A stretch of 64,000 nt of DNA from Caenorhabditis elegans. Lineage: Eukaryota; Nematoda; Chromadorea; Rhabditida; Rhabditidae. The number at the start of each line of letters is the position of its first letter. The stretch's first letter is position 1. Below the pieces are notes generated by a model. The model searched no databases and had not been told where the DNA came from. It saw nothing but the letters and a program-made list of their open reading frames with translations. Shown piece by piece: positions 1 through 9,431 of this stretch. A program made the translations under genes and the position numbers. Location: assembly GCF_000002985.6 (NCBI RefSeq), contig NC_003284.9, positions 17,546,001-17,610,000 of the forward strand, read 5' to 3'.

Positions 1-78
1 TTCAATCTTTACATTTGTATATAGTGGATAACTAACAGTAATTGCTTTTTAAACACAAAAACGTATATATGTGTTGAA

Positions 79-372
79 CTATGGAATCCTAACAGCCAAT
101 CCTTTGGCAAACTGTATTTTTGAGGGTTTTTCTATTCTGGAGGACTTCAGACTTAATATTTGCTCAGTTTTTATACATTTTAGCAGCTGAAAATATATTC
201 TCTTCCACTCGACTCCCGCTTCTGCCGAACGAATGTTTGCCAAAGGCATAATTTTTTCAAGCAACATTTGGTGAAATAGAATGCCACTATTATCAAAACA
301 TATTTTATTTTCATAACAACCATGTTGAGCGAAACGTACACAGCGATCCAGCATTTCAGCATTATTCTTCAA
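79..372 (-). CDS. Unrecognised 97-codon ORF, doubtful
   Basis: An ATG-started minus-strand ORF of 97 codons ends in TAG. The predicted protein is basic and rich in Leu, Ile and Lys, with a QLLKCIKTEQILSL stretch; no domain, signal peptide or family motif is recognisable. It lies just outside the inverted bHLH duplication, near the window edge, so flanking exons could lie outside. An internal TTTTCAG could act as a splice acceptor, in which case the ORF would be partly intronic. It may be a chance ORF or a gene remnant. Low confidence. Confidence 0.2.
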   Translation of the reverse strand: MKNNAEMLDRCVRFAQHGCYENKICFDNSGILFHQMLLEKIMPLANIRSAEAGVEWKRIYFQLLKCIKTEQILSLKSSRIEKPSKIQFAKGLAVRIP

Positions 373-759
373 CCTAAATGGTTATGCCAGTTTGACTAAT
401 CTTTCCGTTGCTACCTTAGAAATGTTACTTGCCTTATGAACTTTTGGATAGAATTAATGAATAGATAGTGTGGATATCATCTTTCTATTCAAAGATCTTG
501 CGCGAAACACAATCCAAATGCTTTTTTTAACTTTTCAAGTACGTTTGCAGTTAACTGAGTTTTAGAGTTGTTCTTCTTACAATATATCGATTTTCTTATC
601 CAGTTGTTTTCATACTCTTGTTCCTTTGAAGTTATGTGGTATTTTTTATTTAACTAGCAAATGCACCATTTTGCGGTGTTTGCTTTAAAAATACAGAGCT
701 CTGAGTCAAAAAAAAAGATTTCATTTCAAAACCAGACTTTGAATATCCGTTCGTTATGA
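373..759. other. Intergenic stretch, nothing recognised
   Basis: AT-rich sequence between the doubtful ORF and the terminal-inverted-repeat element. I see no splice-bounded coding exon, tRNA or repeat here. Confidence 0.5.
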
Positions 760-1228
760 GGTTATTCAAGTAGTGTCGTGAAATTAAAAAGTGTATTTCA
801 ATACACGTTTTGCCTTATTCAAGTAACATCAAAAACATGTATTTCAATACAGTTTGTGACGTAATTTCGCGACATTTCTCGACATTTCTCGTCATTATTC
901 GACAGCCAAAAAGCGAGCAATTGAGTGGAATTTAATTTTTCAAAATTAAATTTTAAACCTATACAGAAACTCTGGTGACAATGTTGGTAATACTTTCGAT
1001 AACTTTCTTATTGTTAGGTTCTATTTCTGAATCAGTAAAGTACTTTGAACTTAATTCATCCAGGGCAAAATAATCCGTCATTTGTATAACACCCATTAAA
1101 TCATAATAAAAAATTACGCGAAATTACGTCACAAACTGTATTGAAATACATGTTTTTGAAGTTACTTGAATAAGGTAAAATGTGTATTGAAATACTTTTT
1201 TTAATTTCACGACACTACTTGAATAACC
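760..1228. mobile_element. MITE-like element with long terminal inverted repeats
   Basis: The left end begins GGTTATTCAAGTAGTGTCGT and the right end finishes with its reverse complement (CTTGAATAACC at 1218-1228). The arms stay complementary for about 110 bp and share a TATTTCAATACA core and a GTGACGTAATTTCGCG segment. No transposase ORF is inside, so it is a non-autonomous, MITE-like element. No clear target-site duplication is visible. The outer edge of the bHLH inverted duplication (position 929) falls inside it, so only its inner part (6466-6765) appears in the other arm. Confidence 0.7.
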
Positions 1229-3466
1229 CCATTATCTTCTCACGATAGTCAGCAGTTTAAGTGATATCTTTGATCAAAACTCTATTGCAAACTTTCTGCT
1301 TGATGTTAGTGATTTATGAACATTGAGTGTGCAAACTTTTTTTTTCGTGCAATGTAGCCGCGATGCATTCTGATTGTTCAATTTTTAAACTATTATATGT
1401 GAAATATTTATCTTTTAACGTAATCCTTTAATCCTTAATTATGCATTTACCTAGTTTTATTTTTATAAGGAGATTAGCATTTTTGCAACTGTTTGAAATA
1501 TTTTTAACATGAATTTATCTCGTGACAAAGACATTAACAATATGAAAATATAATTCAAGAAAAGAACTTCATATTTAAGATGGTGAAAAAACAATTTGAT
1601 AAGAAAATACCATTTGTACGATTGGCATTGTTTGGTGAAACTCCACAAGAAGACAGATCTGAGGGAATACCGTTTCAAAAACAAAACAAAAATGTGAACA
1701 TAACGAGAAAACTGGAGAAAATTGTATAGATCAGTGGGGTTAAAATTATTGCTATAATTCAAACCGGTAAAAAAAGAAATGAAATTATATTCCGTCGGTC
1801 ACAGTACGCTCTGTATTCAGCCAATAATATCGATATCTTCCTCTTCATTAGTTTGCTCTTTCATGTGGGCTTCTGGTGTTTGAACTGGCGTCGGTGGGAG
1901 CATAGCTTGAAGTTTCGCGATAAAATGGAGCTGTGCAACCTGATTGAAGAATGCCAACGTGTTTGAAAGAAGGAAAGGGCTGGGAGAAGCGACGGATTGT
2001 TCTGGAGAAATACATTTAGTTGGTTCTAGATACACTTGGTACATCGGTGAGTTTTCCTTTTCTATTGCTTCTGATTGTTCTGGCATTTGACAGATGTATT
2101 CGAGAATTATTTGCAAAACTGTTACGCGTTCCAATTTGTTCCTAAAAACACGGCAGGAATGATATTTATGCAAATTAACAAAATTATTACCTTTGCTCAG
2201 TATTGCCAAGTCGGTTTTTGTGAACGAAATTTCCAAGTTCGGTGTAACAGATATCTTGCTTACTTCTTCTGATTTGTTCTCTTTTTGTCTTCACTTTCTG
2301 CTTCTCCTCTTTTGTATTTCCCTCAGCTTTAGGGATATCAACGGTTGAGTTGAATTTTGTTTCCAAATCAACTCCAGAAACCCGTTCAAACACACGGAAT
2401 AGAATAGTTTCGTGTCTGAAAATCAATATTACACAACTGTTCATGTTTTTTAGAGTATGAAACTTACGAAATCTTCTCATTGCTGTCAGAAGGATTTTGC
2501 ACAATTGTTTTGAGATTTTCCAGTAATTCATTGATTTCATCTCTTCTTTTCCGTTCGGAAACTGATTTTCGAGTTTGGTTGTATGGAACTGAATGGACAC
2601 TGGCTTTTGGAAATGTTGCTTGATGTACTTTTGGCATCTGAAAAATTTTAAAGTAATCAAAACATACGAGGAAATAAACAAAAAACACATAGCAAAATTG
2701 TAAACTAAAAAAGAAATATTACAGAACTTTGTTTGAAAACTAATTTCAAGACAGTATTTGTAATGTAGAAACTATGAGATCTGTGAGTGTACAAAAATTA
2801 AACATTAAAAATTAATGATGACAGTGAATAGAATTGGAGTATACTTTTGAAACAAAATACCGTCCAAGTATACTAATAAGTATACTACTAACGGAGCACC
2901 ACGTTTCATGTACATAAAACTAAATCTCTCGTAAAAAAGCTGGCATTGTGGTTAATTAAATATATACTTTTATTACGGAAGACATTTCTAAATTATAATT
3001 TTTTAACAGTCAAATTTAGACTCGAGTTCTATGCATTTTATAAGATTAACGGTAGATTCTTGGCATTCTACTCCAAACACAAAAAACAATCAAGATCAGG
3101 TTACTCTCGAATAAAAAGTTGTTAAAAAACGAGTGTGGCAAAAAATATAAGCATAAAAAGTTACAAAAAAGTTACTGTAACCGAAACAAGTTTAATAAAT
3201 TTTGAGATTCTTTGCAGTCTAGTAGTAAATATTTTTTACAGTTTATCTGCATCTAAAAGTTTAGTGTTTTCAAACGAGTTTTTTTTAAATTTTTTTAATT
3301 TTGAACCATAATCTTAAACTTATGGAAACAGTGGCAAATTGTGGAAAAAGTTGTTTCTACTCTATAACAAAATTCCAAAATAGCACAAACGAAAGTTCTG
3401 CCAGCTAGAGTGAAAGAAGATAGCCATTAAAACTCTGGAGAACTTAAATTGAAAATCAACCTAATA
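929..3466 (-). repeat. Left arm of the 2.54 kb inverted duplication
   Basis: Positions pair with the right arm so that x + y = 7694 at the outer edge, throughout the gene and at the inner edge, which implies almost no net indels. Only scattered single-base differences were seen. The arm contains a full bHLH gene with its 5' and 3' flanks. At the outer edge homology stops after an AAATT shared by both arms (929 and 6765). Confidence 0.9.
1817..2637 (-). CDS. hlh-29: Two-bHLH transcription factor, REF-1 family (left copy)
   Basis: Three exons: 2468-2637, 2191-2415 and 1817-2141, giving 239 residues. The ATG directly follows TTTTTCAG, a trans-splice-type acceptor, which decides the start. The first bHLH is at about residues 22-71, with basic stretch SVSERKRRDEIN. 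The second is at about 97-151 (KTKREQIRR followed by RNKLERVTVLQIILEYI) and is completed only by the third exon. Two bHLH domains in one protein are the hallmark of the nematode REF-1 family, known embryonic Notch targets that act as nuclear repressors. The tail is acidic (EEDIDIIG), and I see no WRPW- or FRPWE-type Groucho motif. The twin gene at 5057-5877 is almost identical; seen differences include Gln versus Pro in MY(Q/P)VYLEP and Leu versus Phe in SPFL(L/F)SN. The symbol is from memory, and which copy is hlh-28 or hlh-29 is uncertain. Confidence 0.88.
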
Positions 3467-4227
3467 TTTTAAAAGTGAATAAAACTGAAAAGGGAAAGTG
3501 AAAAATTACAATTTGGGAAAAAAAACCTCAAACACAAGAAAACTCAACTATTTCTTGGAATGAATGAAAACTGAATGAATACCTTTTTGTGATCCTATGC
3601 CACGCTTAATAGGCGGAGTTAAATAGACGCGAGCCTTGTCATGGGAATCTTCATATTTTCAGGGAACCTCTAAATTCCCATGGTCCTATGCGGTTCTCAG
3701 GCGTGTACACCTCCACATTCTCCATGCGGGCCATTGCATTCTCCATGCGGGCCATGCGGGCCAAAAACAATTTTATTGATTGGGCAGACTTTGTGAGAAA
3801 CTGTCTTATAACGATAAAGAAGAACCAATTATTGATTGGTGGAATAGTGACAGGTTGAATCAACATTTGATAAAGTTCTAAAACTTGAATATTGATCTGG
3901 AAAAAGTATATTGGTAAATTTTTCAATGAATATTTTAACTTGTTACGAGATTCTTAAAGTTGCTCCAAAATACGATTTTTGTACATTTCAAAGCATTTTC
4001 AAGGGTGACGTTTGCACGAAATGGACTGGAGCACTGTTTTTTGACTACCAATTTCAAAATGTGTCATTTGAAAAAAAAACACCTTTTAAATAATTGAAAA
4101 TTCTGAAAAATTTGCACAACTGTTCAAAATGTTACTTACACCTTGTCACCCTTGAAAATGCTTTGAAATGTACAAAAATCGTATATTTAGGTTGATTTGC
4201 AATTTAAGTTCTATATTAGGTTATATA
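3467..4227. other. Spacer between the arms of the bHLH palindrome
   Basis: This 761 bp spacer is unique relative to the arms. It holds a short repeat of CCATGCGGGCC words (3721-3770) and a separate pair of 40 bp inverted repeats (3970-4009 and 4145-4184). A 91-codon ORF on the minus strand (3651-3926) has no domain and I do not call it a gene. Confidence 0.6.
3970..4184. repeat. Small inverted-repeat element in the spacer
   Basis: Two 40 bp arms, 3970-4009 and 4145-4184, are exact reverse complements (ATACGATTTTTGTACATTTC at the left tip). They flank about 135 bp of unrelated AT-rich sequence. The shape is that of a MITE or a fold-back. Just right of it, a 24 bp word starting AGGTTGATTTGCAATTTAAG occurs twice (from about 4190 and about 4231). 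Confidence 0.7.
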
Positions 4228-6765
4228 TATTAGGTTGATTTGCAATTTAAGTTCTCCGGAGTTTTAATGGCCATCTTCTTTCACTCTAGCTGGCAGAACT
4301 TTCGTTTGTGCTATTTTGGAATTTTGTTATAGAGTAGAAACAACTTTTTCCACAATTTGCCACTGTTTCCATAAGTTTAAGATTATGGTTCAAAATTAAA
4401 AAAATTAAAAAAAAACTCGTTTGAAAACACTAAACTTTTAGATGCAGATAAACTGTAAAAAATATTTACTACTAGACTGCAAAGAATCTCAAAATTTATT
4501 AAACTTGTTTCGGTTACAGTAACTTTTTTGTAACTTTTTATGCTTATATTTTTTGCCACACTCGTTTTTTAACAACTTTTTATTCGAGAGTAACCTGATC
4601 TTGATTGTTTTTTGTGTTTGGAGTAGAATGCCAAGAATCTACCGTTAATCTTATAAAATGCATAGAACTCGAGTCTAAATTTGACTGTTAAAAAATTATA
4701 ATTTAGAAATGTCTTCCGTAATAAAAGTATATATTTAATTAACCACAATGCCAGCTTTTTTACGAGAGATTTAGTTTTATGTACATGAAACGTGGTGCTC
4801 CGTTAGTAGTATACTTATTAGTATACTTGGACGGTATTTTGTTTCAAAAGTATACTCCAATTCTATTCACTGTCATCATTAATTTTTAATGTTTAATTTT
4901 TGTACACTCACAGATCTCATAGTTTCTACATTACAAATACTGTCTTAAAATTAGTTTTCAAACAAAGTTCTGTAATATTTCTTTTTTAGTTTACAATTTT
5001 GCTATGTGTTTTTTGTTTATTTCCTCATATGTTTTGATTACTTTAAAATTTTTCAGATGCCAAAAGTACATCAAGCAACATTTCCAAAAGCCAGTGTCCA
5101 TTCAGTTCCATACAACCAAACTCGAAAATCAGTTTCCGAACGGAAAAGAAGAGATGAAATCAATGAATTACTGGAAAATCTCAAAACAATTGTGCAAAAT
5201 CCTTCTGACAGCAATGAGAAGATTTCGTAAGTTTCATACTCTAAAAAACATGAACAGTTGTGTAATATTGATTTTCAGACACGAAACTATTCTATTCCGT
5301 GTGTTTGAACGGGTTTCTGGAGTTGATTTGGAAACAAAATTCAACTCAACCGTTGATATCCCTAAAGCTGAGGGAAATACAAAAGAGGAGAAGCAGAAAG
5401 TGAAGACAAAAAGAGAACAAATCAGAAGAAGTAAGCAAGATATCTGTTACACCGAACTTGGAAATTTCGTTCACAAAAACCGACTTGGCAATACTGAGCA
5501 AAGGTAATAATTTTGTTAATTTGCATAAATATCATTCCTGCCGTGTTTTTAGGAACAAATTGGAACGCGTAACAGTTTTGCAAATAATTCTCGAATACAT
5601 CTGTCAAATGCCAGAACAATCAGAAGCAATAGAAAAGGAAAACTCACCGATGTACCCAGTGTATCTAGAACCAACTAAATGTATTTCTCCAGAACAATCC
5701 GTCGCTTCTCCCAGCCCGTTCCTTTTTTCAAACACGTTGGCATTCTTCAATCAGGTTGCACAGCTCCATTTTATCGCGAAACTTCAAGCTATGCTCCCAC
5801 CGACGCCAGTTCAAACACCAGAAGCCCACATGAAAGAGCAAACTAATGAAGAGGAAGATATCGATATTATTGGCTGAATACAGAGCGTACTGTGACCGAC
5901 AGAATATAATTTCATTTCTTTTTTTACCGGTTTGAATTATAGCAATAATTTTAACCCCACTGATCTATACAATTTTCTCCAGTTTTCTCGTTATGTTCAC
6001 ATTTTTGTTTTGTTTTTGAAACGGTATTCCCTCAGATCTGTCTTCTTGTGGAGTTTCACCAAACAATGCCAATCGTACAAATGGTATTTTCTTATCAAAT
6101 TGTTTTTTCACCATCTTAAATATGAAGTTCTTTTCTTGAATTATATTTTCATATTGTTAATGTCTTTGTCACGAGATAAATTCATGTTAAAAATATTTCA
6201 AACAGTTGCAAAAATGCTAATCTCCTTATAAAAATAAAACTAGGTAAATGCATAATTAAGGATTAAAGGATTACGTTAAAAGATAAATATTTCACATATA
6301 ATAGTTTAAAAATTGAACAATCAGAATGCATCGCGGCTACATTGCACGAAAAAAAAGTTTGCACACTCAATGTTCATAAATCACTAACATCAAGCAGAAA
6401 GTTTGCAATAGAGTTTTGATCAAAGATATCACTTAAACTGCTGACTATCGTGAGAAGATAATGGGGTTATTCAAGTAGTGTCGTGAAATTAAAAAAAAGT
6501 ATTTCAATACACATTTTACCTTATTCAAGTAACTTCAAAAACATGTATTTCAATACAGTTTGTGACGTAATTTCGCGTAATTTTTTATTATGATTTAATG
6601 GGTGTTATACAAATGACGGATTATTTTGCCCTGGATGAATTAAGTTCAAAGTACTTTACTGATTCAGAAATAGAACCTAACAATAAGAAAGTTATCGAAA
6701 GTATTACCAACATTGTCACCAGAGTTTCTGTATAGGCTTAAAATTTAATTTTGAAAAATTAAATT
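4228..6765 (+). repeat. Right arm of the 2.54 kb inverted duplication
   Basis: Mirror image of 929-3466. It includes the right-hand bHLH gene and, at its outer end (6466-6765), the inner part of the MITE that is complete only on the left. Beyond 6765 the sequence diverges from the left flank. Confidence 0.9.
5057..5877 (+). CDS. hlh-28: Two-bHLH transcription factor, REF-1 family (right copy)
   Basis: Exons 5057-5226, 5279-5503 and 5553-5877 join in phase to 239 residues. The start ATG sits immediately after TTTTTCAG, so an SL trans-splice is likely. Residues 22-71 form the first bHLH (SERKRRDEIN basic region, HETILFRVFERV second helix). Residues 97-151 form the second, split by the last intron. 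REF-1-type proteins act in the nucleus downstream of Notch in the embryo; this role is family knowledge, not visible here. The gene is transcribed away from its twin, and the two start codons are 2.4 kb apart. Both copies are intact, which suggests selection or recent gene conversion. By adjacency to abu-3 I assign hlh-28 here; the alternative is hlh-29. Confidence 0.88.
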
Positions 6766-7204
6766 TCAGGTTTCTACAAATAAAAGTTATTGTAGTGGAA
6801 AATGGATGGTTTGATGATGCAATCAAATTCGTCGTCGTTGTCGTCGGTGTTAAAATGCACAATCTTCTTGTTTGCAACCAAAGAACTAGTACATCACAAA
6901 TATTTGTAAGAACGAAAATCTCAGAAAACTACACCATATTTTCAATAACGTCGTGAACAAACTATACACAAATTTGCATTTTTCATATTGAATATCGCAA
7001 CTCCTTCCGGCTTACGTCTCTTTGTCAAAACTCTTATCGGAATGCGGAGGAACACGTAAAAACAAAATGATAAGCGTTCCAACAATTATAAACTTGTTTT
7101 ATTGCTGAGCGGAAAACTTCAAATCCCACTACTTTTTAACATCGTTTAGAAATCAAATTGAAACGTTTCCTATACTCTCTTGAGAAATTAAAGGATTAAA
7201 GGAC
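6766..7204. other. Intergenic, nothing recognised
   Basis: Unique AT-rich sequence between the end of the bHLH palindrome and the hairpin-rich segment. No exon or RNA gene is supported. It presumably contains part of the promoter of the downstream Cys/Gln-rich gene. Confidence 0.4.
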
Positions 7205-7400
7205 GATCCGTTCTTCAAGTGCTATGCACTGCGGATCTGGGATTCAGGTACACTGCCTGGTGGTGATCCCTCTGGGCTGTAATTTAAGCCACGTCCTAGC
7301 CGGGGACTGTGGCCGATAATCCAGTCGTGGATTGCTCCGCTTCCCAATAGAGGCTGGGTGAACCTAGGGGAACTTATTTGGAGACCTAATACCTAGCAGT
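7205..7400 (+). ncRNA. GC-rich, hairpin-rich segment; possible structured RNA
   Basis: This stretch is much richer in G and C than its surroundings and has no ORF. It folds on paper into consecutive hairpins: GATCCG (7205-7210) with CGGATC (7232-7237), enclosing AGTGC/GCACT; then GGGAT-CAGG with CCTGG-ATCCC; then CCAC-GTCC with GGAC-TGTGG; then AATCCA with TGGATT. Words such as TCTGGGCTGTA and GGGTGAACC resemble parts of SRP (7SL) RNA, but I see no SRP S-domain, so I do not claim that identity. It lies directly upstream of the abu-type gene and could instead be a structured 5' leader. Strand is assumed. Confidence 0.3.
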
Positions 7401-7418
7401 TCTTCGAATATTTCAACC

Positions 7419-8449
7419 ATGCGTTTCTTTGCATTTGCAGTTTTTATTGTTTCTAGCATTCTACTTGTAGAGGTATGTCTAGAATTGCTTGGATCACAAT
7501 TTTAATCTCTCTTGCACATCAGGCATCATCCATTTGCCAAAAACGTCAATCATGTGGGTGTGCTCCTAGAGTTCAACCAAGCTGCTCGTGCCAACAAACC
7601 ACTTATTCTCAACCACAACAGTTTAGTTGTTCCTGTCAAAACACTGCTCCAGTTCAAAAATCATGCTCATGTTCCTAACCAGCTCAGCAACAAATTTACC
7701 AAGTGCAAACTTCTCAGTGTGCTCCAGCGTGTCAGCAGTCTTGCCAAAATCAATGTAAATCTGCTCCATTTGTTAATCAATGCCAATCCTCATGCCAGCA
7801 AAATTGTCAGACTTCTTCCTGTAGTGCTTCAGCTACGTTGGCTCCAGTTCAACATGTACCACAATGCCAACAGCAGTGTGCTCCTCAATGCCAACAGCCA
7901 GCAGCTCCACAGTGCCAACAGTGTCAGAATACTTGCCAACAATCTGCTCCAGTTTGCCAGCAACAGTGCGCCCCGCAATGTCAGCAACAATTCGCCCCAG
8001 CCTGTCAACAATGCCAGAATTCGTGCCAACAAACTCAACAGTGCCAGCAGCAATGCACTCCGCAGTGCCAACAACCATCCACACCACAGTGCCAACAATG
8101 CCAATCAGCCTGCCAAGCTCCAGCCACTGCTGCTCCACAAATTGTGGAAGCTTCAGTCTCTCAATCTTGAAGCTTCAGTCTCTCAATCTTGAAGCTTCAG
8201 TCTCTCAATCTTGAAGCTTCAGTCTCTCAATCTGCTCAATGTGAGCCACAATGTCAGCAATCATGCCAACAGCAATGTGTACAGCAACAACAATCAATGC
8301 AACAATGTGCATCAGCTTGCACCAAATCGTGCTCTCAATCGTGCTCTCAGCCAGCTCAAATGCCATGCCAGACCCAAACATTAAACTCCTGCTCCTGTCA
8401 GCAAAACTATTCCCCATATGGAAATGGACAATGTTGCAAAAGAAAGTAG
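7419..8449 (+). pseudogene. abu-3: abu/pqn-type Cys/Gln-rich secreted protein, two in-frame stops
   Basis: Exon 1 (7419-7472) encodes a signal peptide, MRFFAFAVFIVSSILLVE. After a 50 bp intron, exon 2 starts at 7523 (ASSICQKRQSCGC). The frame then stays rich in CQ, QQC and APQC repeats to a final CCKRK and TAG at 8447-8449. This is the composition of the ABU (activated in blocked unfolded protein response) prion-like family, whose members carry a signal peptide and Cys-rich repeats. Two stops break the frame: TAA at 7676-7678, one base from CAA, and TGA at 8168-8170. The second arises from a 22 bp unit repeated four times (8149-8236); three extra units add 66 bp, so the frame is restored afterwards. 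No good intron removes the first stop. An AATAAA follows at 8525. The symbol rests on neighbourhood and memory. Confidence 0.72.
8149..8236 (+). repeat. 22 bp tandem repeat, four copies, inside the abu-type gene
   Basis: The unit GAAGCTTCAGTCTCTCAATC plus two bases (TT) is repeated head to tail; the fourth copy diverges at its last bases. Copies look identical, so the expansion is recent. Because 22 is not a multiple of three, each unit shifts the frame, and one shifted junction creates TGA at 8168. Confidence 0.9.
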
Positions 8450-9431
8450 ACATCAAATTGATAATTTTGACACTTGTTTCTGTATATATGAAACACCATT
8501 AACCCTTTTTATGTGCCAAGAAACAATAAATACATTATCAACAGAACTTGAAAAGCTTATGGGTATTTCAGAGACCATTAAAAACTAAAATACAGACAGG
8601 ATTTCCAAAAATAACGTTCTGAAAACTGATAATAACCACTTGATACTTAATTCATATTCTTCCAAATTCTGAAGATTGCAATAAATAAAATCGGAAATTT
8701 ATTTTTATAAAATTTCCTTTCAGTTTATCTCTTGTTCCTGACTGTTTTAGGTAAACTTTTTTAAAAATCTAAAATTAAAACAATGTTCCAATTGTTTCTT
8801 CAAATATCTATTTGCCATTGAAGCGTTCTGAGAATTTTTGAAAGTCACATTATCAAATATCACATTTTTGGGTAATTTTGGGTTTGTGAAACTAGAAAGT
8901 TGCAGGCTACTTCTCATTTAAAAATTGCATCAATGCCCATTGTATAAGTCTTTCAAAAATTCATTGTAGGATACAGTTAAAAATGAGACATTTGCAAGTA
9001 CATATACATATAATAAATAACAATAATACACGGTAAGTAAAAATCTGTTGTAGAAATGAAAAGTGAACATTTTGGTATCACCGTCAATTGCTGAAAGAGT
9101 GAGGACACAGCGCATAAAATGGAAAGAATACGTATTAGTATTGTGCATAGAGGGAGTTGAAATTAGAGTATGACTAGTTGCTGATTAAAAATTAGGTGAG
9201 GGATGGGGAGGAGGTTGAAAACTGTGAAAGGGAAAAAATTACAGGAAAATAAAAAACAGGAACATAATAAAAAGTTTGAAAAATCTATTAACAGCTTAAT
9301 GTAAAGCAATGGAGACAAGGTGCAAATGTACTGTACTCATTACATTTTTCAAAAAGTCCACTTGCACCAAAAAAAGCTCATAAGACAAAACCCGAAGATA
9401 TAAAACTTTGAAAAAAGCATCACAAAACTAT
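8450..9431. other. Intergenic between two convergent genes
   Basis: Holds the presumed 3' UTR and AATAAA (8525-8530) of the abu-type gene, then AT-rich sequence without exons. The opposite-strand gene ends at 9432, so the two genes converge here. Confidence 0.5.

Noticed and set aside
2187..2690. 167-codon ORFs overlapping both bHLH genes (here and at 5004-5507)
   Set aside because: They read through the first intron in another frame of exon 1. The spliced three-exon model gives two complete bHLH domains and a start at the trans-splice acceptor.
7512..8214. Long overlapping ORFs in other frames of the abu-type gene
   Set aside because: Repetitive CAA/TGC codons leave several frames open. 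Only the frame following the signal-peptide exon gives the family's Cys/Gln pattern.
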